From NCBI GenBank assembly GCA_947501805.1, contig CANMXJ010000016.1, positions 1-64,000 of the forward strand: a stretch of 64,000 bases of DNA. Reading direction: 5' to 3'. A program made the position numbers and the translations under genes. Each line of letters starts with the position of its first letter. Within the stretch, counting starts at the first letter, position 1. Of the stretch, positions 17,549 to 26,505 are shown piece after piece. The notes below the pieces were generated by a model. It did not search any database. It was not told the DNA's origin and saw only the letters and a list, made by a program, of their open reading frames with translations. The stretch comes from an uncultured Sulfitobacter sp. (lineage in GTDB: Bacteria > Pseudomonadota > Alphaproteobacteria > Rhodobacterales > Rhodobacteraceae).

Positions 17549-20310
17549 ATGACACCGCTGACATTCCCGATGCCAAAAACCCGCCGGTGGCGCGGCTGGA
17601 TCAGGTAAGCCACAGCTATGGCAAGGTTCTTGCGTTGAACGAAGTCACACTGGATTTGCCAGCCGGGCAGATGATCGGACTGATCGGACCGGACGGTGTC
17701 GGCAAGTCGACGTTGATGGCCCTGGTCGCCGGGGCCAAGAAGTTGCAGAAGGGGCAAGTCCAAACGCTCGGGGGTGATATGGCCTCTGCGCGTCACCGGG
17801 CCAATGCGGGGCGGCGGATCGCCTTCATGCCGCAGGGGCTAGGTCGCAATCTCTATCACGATCTTAGCCTGCAAGAGAACCTGGATTTTTTCGGCAAGCT
17901 TTTCGGGTTAAACCGTGCCGAGCGTGCGGCTCGCATCTTGCGTCTGACCCGTGCGACCGGGCTTAGCGCGTTCATGGAAAGGCCCGCAGGCAAATTGTCA
18001 GGCGGGATGAAGCAGAAACTGGGGCTTTGCGCAGCGTTGATCCATGACCCGGACTTTTTGCTTCTGGACGAGCCGACAACGGGAGTTGATCCACTGTCGC
18101 GGCGTCAGTTCTGGGACTTGATCGACACCATCCGTGCCGATCGCCCGCAAATGAGCGTGCTGGTGTCCACCGCCTATATGGAAGAGGCTGCGCGTTTTGG
18201 CCATCTGGTCGCGATGGACGATGGGCGCGTGTTGGCGACCGGTAGCCCGGCTGACCTTATGGAGCGGACCAAAATGGCCACTGTTGAGGCGGCTTATGTT
18301 GCGCTCTTGGGCAATGGCAGTACGGAGACTCGGGCCCCCCAGAAACAACTCGTTAGAACCGATGACAAGGAGGGGCCACCCGCCATTTGTGCCGAAAGCC
18401 TGACCAAGCGGTTCGGCGATTTCACCGCCGTCGATGCGGTCAGTTTCGAGATCGCGCGTGGCGAGATTTTCGGCTTTCTAGGCTCGAACGGCTGCGGCAA
18501 GACAACGACAATGAAAATGCTGACCGGGCTGACACCTGCAACCGAGGGTGAGGCGTGGATATTCGGCAAGCCGGTAGATGCACAAAACCTCGACGCCCGG
18601 CGGCGCGTTGGTTTCATGTCACAATCCTTCTCGCTCTATGGCGAGTTGACGGTTCGCGAAAACCTGTTGCTGCACGCGCGGTTATTTCATCTGGGCCGCG
18701 CGCTGACAGATGAACGGATGGCGGAACTGGTGCCGCGCTTTGGCCTTGAGCCCTATCTTGATCAGGGTGCAGCATCGCTGCCGCTCGGGGTGCGCCAGCG
18801 TCTGTCGCTGGCGGTCGCGGTAATCCACGCGCCCGATATCCTAATTCTGGACGAGCCGACCTCGGGTGTCGATCCGCAGGCGCGCGATGCGTTTTGGGAT
18901 ATGTTGCTGGAGCTGGCGCGGCGCGACGGGGTGACGATCTTTATCTCGACCCACTTCATGGACGAAGGCATGCGCTGCGACCGAATTTCGCTGATGCATG
19001 CGGGCAAGGTGCTGGTTTCGGATGAGCCAAAGGCGTTGATTGCAGCCCGCGGAGTTGAGACGCTTGAAGACGCCTTCATCGCCTATATGATCGACGCAAT
19101 GCCACCAGAGGTGCCGGTGGACGAAGGGTTGCTGACGGGCACTGACGCGCCTGAGGCGGACTCGACAGCGCCACGCTTCAGCATGCAAAGACTTCTGGCC
19201 TTCACCACACGCGAAGCAATGCAGGTGCGCCGTGATCCGGTTCGTCTGGTATTTTCCTTTGTCGGTAGTGCACTTCTGTTGCTCATTATGTCTTTCGGCA
19301 TCTCACAAGAGGTCCGCAACATCCCCTTCGCGGCCTTCGATCAGGACCAAACCCCTGAAAGCCGCGCTTATCTTTCCGGGTTCGAGGACTCGGCGTGGTT
19401 CTTGCAAGCGCCGCCTATCTCGGATGCAAACGCGTTAGAAAGCAGAATGGCGAGCGGTGAGTTGGCGCTGGCGCTGCAAATTCCACCCGGTTTTGGCAAG
19501 TCTGTGCGGCGCGGTGAAAGCCCGGAAATCGCCGGGCTGATCGACGGTTCTGACACAAATCGGGCTGGTACAGTAGAAAGCTACGTCGATGGCGCGCATA
19601 GCCACGTCCTGACCTCGGGCGCAGGCGCTGCTTTGGCACTTGCGGATCTGCCCGGTGTGGTTCCCCCGGTCCAGATGATCCCGCGTTTTCACTATAACCC
19701 GGCGATGGAAAGCCTGCCCGCCATCGGTCCGTCGATCCCCCCGCTTTTGTTGTTGCTGTTCCCTGCGATCCTTATGGCGGTCAGCGTGGCGCGGGAGAAA
19801 GAGATTGGCACGATCACCAACTTCTACGTCACCCCCACCAGCCGCGCCGAATTCCTGATTGGCAAACAGTTGGTCTACATTGTCATAACATTGTTGAACT
19901 TCGTCATCCTGACGGCGCTTGTAGTTACGGTGCTGGACGTACCGCTCAAGGGTGATCCGGTGGCGCTGGTGTTGGGCGCGTTGCTCTATGCGGTGGCGGC
20001 AACAGGCTATGGCCTTGTCGTATCGATGCTGACGAAAACGCAGGTCACAGCCGTTTTCGCAGCGGCAATCCTGTCGGTTATGCCAACGCTGCAATTCTCG
20101 GGCATGATCACGCCAGTGTCGGCGCTGGAAGGGGCCGCGCGGATCATGGGCACGTTCTGGCCGACCACCTGGTATATGGGCATCAGCGTCGGCACCTTCA
20201 CCAAGGGGCTGGGCCTGTCTGAGCTTGCGGGCCATCTGCTGCGTCTGGCAGCCTTCGGGCCGATCCTCACTTTGCTGGCCGTGCTGGCCCTGCGCAAGCA
20301 GGAGCGCTGA
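17545..20310 (+). CDS. Fused double-ATPase/permease ABC exporter (RbbA/YhiH-like)
   Basis: 921 aa. Two ABC ATPase domains are followed by an ABC-2 permease domain. ATPase 1: Walker A GPDGVGKST, signature LSGGMKQKL, Walker B LLLDEPTTGVDP, and an H-loop position reading STAYMEEA without histidine. ATPase 2: Walker A GSNGCGKTTT, degenerate signature LPLGVRQRL, LDEPTSGVDP, and an intact STHFMDEG. This complementary pattern predicts one canonical and one degenerate ATP site. The C-terminal ~380 residues have the ABC-2 periplasmic loop and six membrane segments. Partner of the HlyD-like protein and the next permease. Confidence 0.88.
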   Translation: MNDTADIPDAKNPPVARLDQVSHSYGKVLALNEVTLDLPAGQMIGLIGPDGVGKSTLMALVAGAKKLQKGQVQTLGGDMASARHRANAGRRIAFMPQGLGRNLYHDLSLQENLDFFGKLFGLNRAERAARILRLTRATGLSAFMERPAGKLSGGMKQKLGLCAALIHDPDFLLLDEPTTGVDPLSRRQFWDLIDTIRADRPQMSVLVSTAYMEEAARFGHLVAMDDGRVLATGSPADLMERTKMATVEAAYVALLGNGSTETRAPQKQLVRTDDKEGPPAICAESLTKRFGDFTAVDAVSFEIARGEIFGFLGSNGCGKTTTMKMLTGLTPATEGEAWIFGKPVDAQNLDARRRVGFMSQSFSLYGELTVRENLLLHARLFHLGRALTDERMAELVPRFGLEPYLDQGAASLPLGVRQRLSLAVAVIHAPDILILDEPTSGVDPQARDAFWDMLLELARRDGVTIFISTHFMDEGMRCDRISLMHAGKVLVSDEPKALIAARGVETLEDAFIAYMIDAMPPEVPVDEGLLTGTDAPEADSTAPRFSMQRLLAFTTREAMQVRRDPVRLVFSFVGSALLLLIMSFGISQEVRNIPFAAFDQDQTPESRAYLSGFEDSAWFLQAPPISDANALESRMASGELALALQIPPGFGKSVRRGESPEIAGLIDGSDTNRAGTVESYVDGAHSHVLTSGAGAALALADLPGVVPPVQMIPRFHYNPAMESLPAIGPSIPPLLLLLFPAILMAVSVAREKEIGTITNFYVTPTSRAEFLIGKQLVYIVITLLNFVILTALVVTVLDVPLKGDPVALVLGALLYAVAATGYGLVVSMLTKTQVTAVFAAAILSVMPTLQFSGMITPVSALEGAARIMGTFWPTTWYMGISVGTFTKGLGLSELAGHLLRLAAFGPILTLLAVLALRKQER

Positions 20311-20312
20311 TC

Positions 20313-21437
20313 ATGCAGCAGCTGACAAACATCTTCTGGCTTGCTGGCAAAGAGCTGAAAAGCGTTCTTGGTGACCCGGTGATGGTCATTTTGATCCTGT
20401 GGTCTTTTGTTGTCGCTGTCATGCTTGAAGCAAGCGGCGCTGGCGACACAGTCTATAACGCTGCAATTGCCATTCTTGACGAGGACAACTCTGCGCTGAC
20501 CCGCCAACTGACTGACGCTCTTGGGCCACCATGGTTCCAGCCGCCAGTGATGATTGCGCCCGATCAGATGGCCACAGAAATGGACGCCGGTCGGATCATG
20601 TTTGTTCTCAGCTTTCCACCGGGTTTCGAGGCTGATGTGATGGTGGGCCTTGCGCCTGCGGCCCAGCTTGACGTGGACGCCACGGCAGTCAGTCAAGCTC
20701 AACTTGGCACCGACTACATCGCCAATATCCTTACCTCTGAAACCCGCGCCTTTCTGTCCGGCAGCCCCGATGCCCCTGACTCCGCCTTGCAACTGGAGCT
20801 TCGGCGCGCCTTTAACCCGAACGGCAATCCGGTTTGGTTCAAGGCAATGTCGTCGCTGCTAAACCAGCTCTCGCTCTTGACCATCGCGCTGACCGGCGCG
20901 GCGATGCTGCGCGAGCGCGAGCAAGGCACAATCGAACATTTGATGGTAATGCCGCTGACTCCGTTTGAAATTGCGCTTTCAAAAGTGATTGCCAATGTCG
21001 TTGTGGTTCTGGCAGCTTTCACGCTGTCGCTTACCTTTGTCGTCCAAGAGCTGTTGCAGGTTCCCGTGGCGGGTTCGGTGCCGCTGCTATTGGCTGGAAC
21101 GGCGGTCTATCTGGCGGCAGCGGCGGCAATCGGCATGTTCCTGGGCACGATGGCGCGCAGCATGGCCCAGTTCGCGCTGTTGGTCATCATGGTCATCATT
21201 CCCATCATCATGCTGTCAGGCGGCATGGGGGCCATCGAAAGCCAACCCGATATCGTGCAGCGCCTGACGATGGTGCTCCCGTCGCGCCACTTCCTAGCTT
21301 TTGCCAAAGCGGTAGTGTTTCGGGGTGCAGGAGCCAGTTCGGTATGGCTCGAATTGTCGCTGATGGCAGGGCTTGGCTTGGCTTTCTTTGTGGCAAGCCT
21401 CTTGTTGTTTCGCCGATCGATGAGCTTGTCGGGATGA
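20313..21437 (+). CDS. ABC-2 type permease (YhhJ-like)
   Basis: 374 aa. One N-terminal membrane segment (PVMVILILWSFVVAVMLEA), a large extracytoplasmic domain, then a C-terminal bundle of about five segments (LSLLTIALTGAAMLREREQGTIEHL, VVLAAFTLSLTFVVQEL and others). REREQGTIEHLMVMP is typical of ABC-2 exporters. It starts 2 nt after the fused ATPase gene and should pair with that gene's own permease domain to complete a YhiI-RbbA-YhhJ-like exporter. Substrate unknown. Confidence 0.85.
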   Translation: MQQLTNIFWLAGKELKSVLGDPVMVILILWSFVVAVMLEASGAGDTVYNAAIAILDEDNSALTRQLTDALGPPWFQPPVMIAPDQMATEMDAGRIMFVLSFPPGFEADVMVGLAPAAQLDVDATAVSQAQLGTDYIANILTSETRAFLSGSPDAPDSALQLELRRAFNPNGNPVWFKAMSSLLNQLSLLTIALTGAAMLREREQGTIEHLMVMPLTPFEIALSKVIANVVVVLAAFTLSLTFVVQELLQVPVAGSVPLLLAGTAVYLAAAAAIGMFLGTMARSMAQFALLVIMVIIPIIMLSGGMGAIESQPDIVQRLTMVLPSRHFLAFAKAVVFRGAGASSVWLELSLMAGLGLAFFVASLLLFRRSMSLSG

Positions 21438-21492
21438 TCAACAAACATTTGACCGATCGGGCCGACATATCGCAGCAAGAGGAAGACCGAAG

Positions 21493-22614
21493 GTGACCTT
21501 TTTTCAACGCATTGATCTGAACACACTGACACCGTTGCTTCTCCTTTCGCTGTTCCTTGCGGCAGCTGGGTGCGCACCTCGACCCGGACCTCAGGCGCTG
21601 TCGGTGGTTTCGCATGGCGAAGCAGCATCACAGCAGGTAGCCATCACTGTTGCCACAACACGCGCACGCGATGCCAGCACTGGCACCTACTCCAATGCCC
21701 GCGCGCCCACGCTCAACTTTGAGGCCTTCACGATCTCTATCCCACCAACCCACAAGGTCACACAAATCGAATGGCCGACATCAAAACCGGATCCGCTGAC
21801 TAGTTTTGCTGTAATGGATCGCACGATTTTGCCGGATCTTGCGTTAGGTCGCAATCCGCCCCGTTCGGGTCCGGGTGCTCACTCCGCTGGCAAGCGCGAT
21901 ATCCTGATTTTTGTTCACGGGTACAATTACAACTTTGCGGAATCGCTGTTCAGGCTGGCGCAGGTTGCTGCTGACGGAAATCTGGAGGAAGTGCCGATCC
22001 TTTTTGCCTGGCCGTCTGCAGCATCCGTAACAGGCTATGTCGCAGACAGGGATGCAGTTGCCTACTCGCGGGATGATTTGGTCCATGTATTAAAGGCCGC
22101 CTCGACCGACCCAGCAGTCGGAAGTATCACTCTGTTTGGACACAGCATGGGTGGCTATCTTGTTGCCGAGGCGTTGCGACAACTCAGGCTCAGCGGCCAG
22201 GACAAGGTGATTGACCGTTTGGAAAATGTGGTGCTGGCCGCTCCGGATATCGACATAGATGTATTTCGTCGTCAGGTCCAAACCATCGGCGCACTCAACC
22301 CACCGATAACCCTGCTCGTCTCACCGGATGACCGGGCACTCAAGCTCTCCGAGCGGCTGTCAGGTTCGCGCGGCAGAGTTGGCACAAGGGACGCAAGCGA
22401 TCCCAGGGTTCAGGCTCTTGCGACGGCCAACGGTATTCGAGTGATCGATATCTCGAAAGTTGACGCTTTAGACGGAAGCAAACACAACAGGTTCGCGGCA
22501 CTGATGAAGGTGCTCCCGCGCGGGACCAAGGCGACATTCGCTTCGCTTGCATATGCCGGCTCGTTCATACTTGAACCCGTGAGTGCCACGCTGGTAGCAA
22601 CTCGCGAGCGGTGA
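21493..22614 (+). CDS. Lipoprotein alpha/beta hydrolase (DUF900-type)
   Basis: 373 aa from a GTG start (RBS-like GAGGAAG upstream). A lipobox LFLAAAGC indicates an outer-envelope lipoprotein. The hydrolase core shows ILIFVHGYNYNFAES, then the nucleophile elbow TLFGHSMGGYLVAEAL, a later VVLAAPDIDIDVF, and SKVDALDGSKHNRF supplying the probable His. This matches the DUF900 esterase group. It follows the exporter genes with a 55-nt gap and is likely cotranscribed, suggesting an envelope lipid or lipopeptide substrate; that link is inference. Confidence 0.8.
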   Translation: MTFFQRIDLNTLTPLLLLSLFLAAAGCAPRPGPQALSVVSHGEAASQQVAITVATTRARDASTGTYSNARAPTLNFEAFTISIPPTHKVTQIEWPTSKPDPLTSFAVMDRTILPDLALGRNPPRSGPGAHSAGKRDILIFVHGYNYNFAESLFRLAQVAADGNLEEVPILFAWPSAASVTGYVADRDAVAYSRDDLVHVLKAASTDPAVGSITLFGHSMGGYLVAEALRQLRLSGQDKVIDRLENVVLAAPDIDIDVFRRQVQTIGALNPPITLLVSPDDRALKLSERLSGSRGRVGTRDASDPRVQALATANGIRVIDISKVDALDGSKHNRFAALMKVLPRGTKATFASLAYAGSFILEPVSATLVATRER

Positions 22615-22986
22615 GGCTCCACAACTGGTAGTTTGTCCGGATTTGGTGCTGTTGTATCAATTGGAGACGACGAAATTTTCGAGAAAAAAGGTCAAGTCTC
22701 AACTCAAACGCGACAAATTTCAGCATGCTGAGCGACAAATGCAGCGCCCGTTATGATTCAATTTCACACTTCAAGAATTATTGCGACAGTCCCCTTGATC
22801 CTCATAAGGCTGAGCACAGCTGTCATGTACCAGATGGTCCGAATGAATTGACCGTCGAGGACCAGATCGACCGCGTCAAGGCGGAGGTGTTCTCCGTTTC
22901 GACGCGCCGATGCAAGGGGAGGGTGAGCATCTTCTGCCGGATCGCCGCCATAGCATTTTAGGCAAGGCTTTGCTGAATCAAGCCCA

Positions 22987-23214
22987 TATGTCGTAGTTGG
23001 AATCGGGTTATTTCTCCGGCACAGTCGGGCAGTCTAGGTATCAATTGGAATTCTTGTCACCGCGTTTCTGGTGATGCTGACCTTTGGGCTACACGTAGCG
23101 CAGGGCGGCACTTATGAGATACGCACAGTCGGTGCCATGATCCTGCGAACAGGCGCTTGGGCGTTCGTATCCTTCATGGCTTGGAAGCACATCTGGCAAA
23201 CTCGCAATATCTGA
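22987..23214 (+). pseudogene. Decayed paralogue of the four-TM membrane protein at 13191-13604
   Basis: Reading frame TAT GTC GTA GTT gives YVVVGIGLFLRHSRAV, a TAG stop at 23035-23037, then VSIGILVTAFLVML..., ending MAWKHIWQTRNI and TGA. The intact gene reads GIGLFLRHSPAVWVSIGIL at the same place, so the stop replaces a Trp codon (TGG to TAG). The N-terminal half is missing. This is a truncated and nonsense-mutated duplicate; no functional product is expected. It does not appear in the ORF track. Confidence 0.8.
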
Positions 23215-23226
23215 CGTGAGTGACGC

Positions 23227-24564
23227 CTAATCTATCTGCGCACGGCCCGGCAATTGAAACACCGCCTCAAATCCGTCCGGCTGGCCCTGCGCCGGGGAAT
23301 GCAATTTTAGCGTTACCTGCGCCCCATCGGCAATCGCTTGCACGATGGAAAGGCCGAGCCCGCTACCGTCCGATACAGATTGCCCACGATTGAAACGAGC
23401 AGTTAATCCCGCCAATGTCTCCTGGGCGACTGACGGGCCATCGTTGACCACCACAAGAGTGTCGCTCGTCAGGACCACCTGAACAGGTGCGCCACCACTT
23501 CCGTGGCGCAGTGCGTTCTCGATGAGGTTTCGTGCGACAATCGCAAAGGCGTCCGGATCAAGGTTCGAAAGCACCGGATCAACCGGAAGCGTGCTGTGGA
23601 TACCATCTGGACCTGCGAGGCGTTCGAAGTCCGCCAGCACCATGGTCAGCACGGACCGCAGATCTGAATCCGCATCGCTCCGCAAGCGTCCACCCTCGGC
23701 CCGCGCCAGTTGGATGAGCTTCTCGGAAAGGCGGGTCAGCCGTTTGAGCGCGACCTCGATCTCTGCCGCGCGCCCCGCCGCAATGCTATCAGAGGTTTCG
23801 GCCATCAGCCGTTGCGTCTGAGCAAGTGCTGCCGCTACCGGAGTGCGTAATTCATGTGCGGCGTTGGCAGTAAAACTGCGCTCGGCCTCAAGGGTGCGTC
23901 CAAGACGGCTCAGAACATCATTGACAGCCTCTGCCACAGGTTTGATCTCATTTGGTAAAGTGCCGTCACCCACCGCAGAAAGATCGCGTGAGCCACGACT
24001 GGACAGCGCAGTGCTAAACCGCCGCACGGGACGTAGGCTAAATCTGACGATCCCGAAAACGCCAAACAAACCAAGTGGAATGACGATAATCAGCGGTAAG
24101 GCGAGTCCTACCACTACTTCGCGCGCCACCTCGGCGCGATGACTAAGCGGTTCGGCGACGGCGATGGTGATCGTGCCTTGTAGTGCCGCGTCATAATAAA
24201 GCCGGTGTGTCGCGGTCTGACGGAACCCCATACCCTCGAACGCCGGAAAATCCGCATCTTCAGCTGCGTGTGAACGTATAAGAACACGCCCCTGATCGTC
24301 TCGGACGATGTATGTAAAGAACTCTTCATGTTCACGCAGAGTGGCGATGCGCTGGCTGATGCCTTCTTCCTCGCGGCTGATGATATCCATAGCCACCAAC
24401 GGCAGGATGCGCTGTGCGGTTTCTTCGAGCGTTGAATCGAACACCTCGTTCATTTCACTGCGCAGCAAGGTCGACGTGGCCCAAGCTGTCACCAGCCAGA
24501 GCACTGTTAATCCCAGCCCAAGCGCCAATGCCAAGCGACCTTGAAGAGAGCCGGGCATCCTCAT
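23227..24564 (-). CDS. Two-component sensor histidine kinase (EnvZ/QseC type)
   Basis: 445 aa. Two membrane segments (LALALGLGLTVLWLVTAWATSTLL near the N-terminus and VGLALPLIIVIPLGLFGVFGIV) bracket a ~140-residue periplasmic sensor. A HAMP-like stretch, the dimerisation box NAAHELRTPVAA with phospho-His near residue 235, an N box (IARNLIENALRHG) and G boxes (VVNDGPSV, GSGLGLSI) follow. Overlaps the regulator gene by 4 nt. The target is probably the divergent PepSY/flavin gene set, given the spaced motif in front of it. Confidence 0.9.
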   Translation of the reverse strand: MRMPGSLQGRLALALGLGLTVLWLVTAWATSTLLRSEMNEVFDSTLEETAQRILPLVAMDIISREEEGISQRIATLREHEEFFTYIVRDDQGRVLIRSHAAEDADFPAFEGMGFRQTATHRLYYDAALQGTITIAVAEPLSHRAEVAREVVVGLALPLIIVIPLGLFGVFGIVRFSLRPVRRFSTALSSRGSRDLSAVGDGTLPNEIKPVAEAVNDVLSRLGRTLEAERSFTANAAHELRTPVAAALAQTQRLMAETSDSIAAGRAAEIEVALKRLTRLSEKLIQLARAEGGRLRSDADSDLRSVLTMVLADFERLAGPDGIHSTLPVDPVLSNLDPDAFAIVARNLIENALRHGSGGAPVQVVLTSDTLVVVNDGPSVAQETLAGLTARFNRGQSVSDGSGLGLSIVQAIADGAQVTLKLHSPAQGQPDGFEAVFQLPGRAQID

Positions 24565-25229
24565 GGTGCACCCAGTCGATACCCGAGGCCCCGCACTGTC
24601 TCGATCCGTTCGCGTCCCAATTTCTTGCGCAAGCGACTGACATGCACCTCAATCGTGTTGCTCTCTACTTCGGTATCAAAGGAATATAGCCGCTCTTCCA
24701 ACTGCGCCTTGGACAAAAGCTGCCCTGGTCGCTGCACGAAGGCCTCGAATAGCACCCATTCGCGGGCAGTCAACACCACCGGCTTGCCACTGCGAAAAAC
24801 AGACCGTGCAGCGAGATCAACCTCCAGATCACCTAAGGTAACCAGTGGGTTCGGGTTGCCTGTATAGCGCCGCGCCACTGCACCAACCCGCGCCGACAGT
24901 TCCGACAGGTCGAAGGGTTTAACCATGTAGTCGTCGGCACCGGCGTTCAACCCCTCGATCCGATCGCTGATCTGGTCCATCGCGGTCAGGATGATCACAG
25001 GCGTTACATCACCGCGCTTGCGAAGTGCGCGCAAGAATGGCTGGCCCCGCCCGTCAGGCAGCATAAGGTCCAGAAGGATCAGGTCATAGGCGGCGACATC
25101 CAGATACTCGCCCGCGTCGTCCAACCGCGCGGCCCAGTCAATGGAATGACCGTCGGCAGCAATCTGGTCGCGCACCGCAGCACCCAGCACCGTATCGTCC
25201 TCAATCAGCAGCACACGCATATCTGTCAT
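24561..25229 (-). CDS. OmpR-family response regulator
   Basis: 222 aa from ATG 25229 (AGGAA upstream; the ORF-track start 25289 runs into the divergent promoter region). Receiver domain with phospho-Asp in YDLILLDLMLP and the conserved Lys in DDYMVKPFDLSEL, then a winged-helix DNA-binding domain (LTAREWVLFEAFVQRPGQLLSK, VEVHVSRLRKKLG-like ending). QseB/PmrA/TctD-like. Operon with the kinase. Likely recognises the CTGAAG-N15-CTTCAG motif in the intergenic regions at 25.3 and 25.9 kb. Confidence 0.9.
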   Translation of the reverse strand: MTDMRVLLIEDDTVLGAAVRDQIAADGHSIDWAARLDDAGEYLDVAAYDLILLDLMLPDGRGQPFLRALRKRGDVTPVIILTAMDQISDRIEGLNAGADDYMVKPFDLSELSARVGAVARRYTGNPNPLVTLGDLEVDLAARSVFRSGKPVVLTAREWVLFEAFVQRPGQLLSKAQLEERLYSFDTEVESNTIEVHVSRLRKKLGRERIETVRGLGYRLGAP

Positions 25230-25278
25230 TTCCTGTTCCGTCTGTGACCCTTCTATCACCGGCAAAGCTGACGTGCAC

Positions 25279-25318
25279 CTGAAGCACAAAGTTGGCGCTC
25301 TTCAGGTAGGCGTCAGGT
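25279..25318. promoter_or_regulatory. Putative response-regulator binding region, copy 1
   Basis: CTGAAG (25279) and CTTCAG (25300) are spaced exactly 21 bp start to start; the outer arms extend to ACCTGAAG/CTTCAGGT. A direct repeat TTCAGGT/GTCAGGT 11 bp apart (25301, 25312) adds an OmpR-type tandem arrangement. Located between the regulator gene and the PepSY gene. Confidence 0.6.
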
Positions 25319-25365
25319 TGGCGGGCGACAAAGCCTCATCAACGCGAGCTTCAGGAGACGGAACA

Positions 25366-25749
25366 ATGAAAAAGTATCTGATGGCAACTACCCTTTTGAT
25401 GAGCCTCGGTGCGGCAGGTGTCGCTCTTGCCGATGACGATGATTGTCGGGTGCCCATGGCCGACTGGCAACCACGAGAAGCGGTGCAGCAAGTGGCCGAG
25501 GACCAAGGCTGGACCGTGCGCCGGATCAAAACCGATGATGGCTGCTACGAGATCAAGGGCCGCGATGCGACGGGTCGTGAGATCGAAGTCAAAATCGATC
25601 CTGCCACGCTGGCCATCGTCGAGTTTGAATATGAGGATGACGACGATGATGATGATGACAGTCGAAATACTGCCGCACCAGCCGGGTCAGTGGAACCACC
25701 CGCAAATGGGTTGTTTACACCTGGCACAGCGCCCGTGGTTGAACAATGA
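25366..25749 (+). CDS. Periplasmic PepSY-domain protein
   Basis: 127 aa. Signal peptide MKKYLMATTLLMSLGAAGVALA, then a PepSY fold (WQPREAVQQVAEDQGWTVRRI... YEIKGRDATGREIEVKIDPATLAIV). An acidic run of Asp residues and a proline-rich tail follow; the Asp run may bind cations. ATG 25366 with GGAGACGG upstream; the ORF-track start (25273) would lie in the operator. Divergent from the two-component genes, a common arrangement in which the PepSY protein reports to, or is controlled by, the kinase. A strong terminator follows. Confidence 0.85.
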   Translation: MKKYLMATTLLMSLGAAGVALADDDDCRVPMADWQPREAVQQVAEDQGWTVRRIKTDDGCYEIKGRDATGREIEVKIDPATLAIVEFEYEDDDDDDDDSRNTAAPAGSVEPPANGLFTPGTAPVVEQ

Positions 25750-25868
25750 TCGGAGTTCATGGTCCAGTCCCCCTTTTCGCGGGCATTCGCGGTGACGCTG
25801 GTTCCATTTGAAATCGTCTGACACAAGGCCGAAGTTTGCGAACCGTTCGTCCCGACGGTTTGCTAACT

Positions 25869-25906
25869 GACCCCGTCGCCACCCCAAGCGCGGCGGGGTC
25901 TTTTTT
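25869..25906 (+). terminator. Intrinsic terminator after the PepSY gene
   Basis: GACCCCGTCGC / GCGGCGGGGTC form an 11-bp stem (one G-T pair) with a 10-nt loop, directly followed by six T residues (25901-25906). Confidence 0.9.
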
Positions 25907-25925
25907 GGCCAAACCTGACCCCAGA

Positions 25926-25956
25926 CTGAAGTGATTTTCCGTTTCCCTTCAGGTAG
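25926..25956. promoter_or_regulatory. Putative response-regulator binding region, copy 2
   Basis: CTGAAG (25926) and CTTCAG (25947) are again 21 bp apart, and the right arm shares CTTCAGGTAG with copy 1. It lies about 55-85 bp upstream of the DUF2271 start codon, past the terminator, so it marks a second promoter of the same regulon. Confidence 0.6.
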
Positions 25957-26012
25957 ATATCAGCCGAATCCGACATACAGAATTTGTAACACCTTCACTA
26001 TGGAGATTTCCG

Positions 26013-26483
26013 ATGAAAACCCTTTTATCAGCACTTGCGCTGACCACCGCCCTGACCGTTCCTGCTCTGGCAATTGCCAAACCGGTTACCCTGACCGCTA
26101 ACATGAACCAATACGGCGGCGATGGCGCTTACCTCGCGCTTTATGTCACGGATGCAAATGGCACCTATATGGGCAGCCTGTGGATGGCAGGTGGCAAGTC
26201 GAAATACTACGAACATCTGAGCGACTGGTATCGTGCGACGGGCGGCAACACAGCCGAAATCAACGGTATCACCGGTGCCAGCGTTGGGGCCGGACGGGAG
26301 CTGAAGATTACGCTCGATCTTGCGCATGCGCTGTTTGATGCAGGTTATGAATTGCATATCGACGTCTCTGTCGAGGACATGCGCGACAGCCCGTCTGAAG
26401 TGGTCGTGCCGCTGACCACAGCTGGCGCAGGTCAGCCCACAACGGGCCGCCGCTACATCCGTGATTTCACCTACGACATGTAA
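26013..26483 (+). CDS. DUF2271 periplasmic protein
   Basis: 156 aa with signal peptide MKTLLSALALTTALTVPALAIA. The body (YLALYVTDANGTYMGSLWMAGGKSKYYEHLSDWYRATGG...) is the DUF2271 type, a beta-rich periplasmic family repeatedly found beside PepSY flavoreductases and ApbE. The C-terminus RRYIRDFTYDM is typical. Molecular role unknown; context suggests a partner or carrier in an extracytoplasmic flavin or iron reductase chain. Good GGAGA site before ATG 26013; 22 nt before the next gene. Confidence 0.8.
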   Translation: MKTLLSALALTTALTVPALAIAKPVTLTANMNQYGGDGAYLALYVTDANGTYMGSLWMAGGKSKYYEHLSDWYRATGGNTAEINGITGASVGAGRELKITLDLAHALFDAGYELHIDVSVEDMRDSPSEVVVPLTTAGAGQPTTGRRYIRDFTYDM

Positions 26484-26505
26484 TTCTTCCAAAAGGAGCA
26501 TCGCG

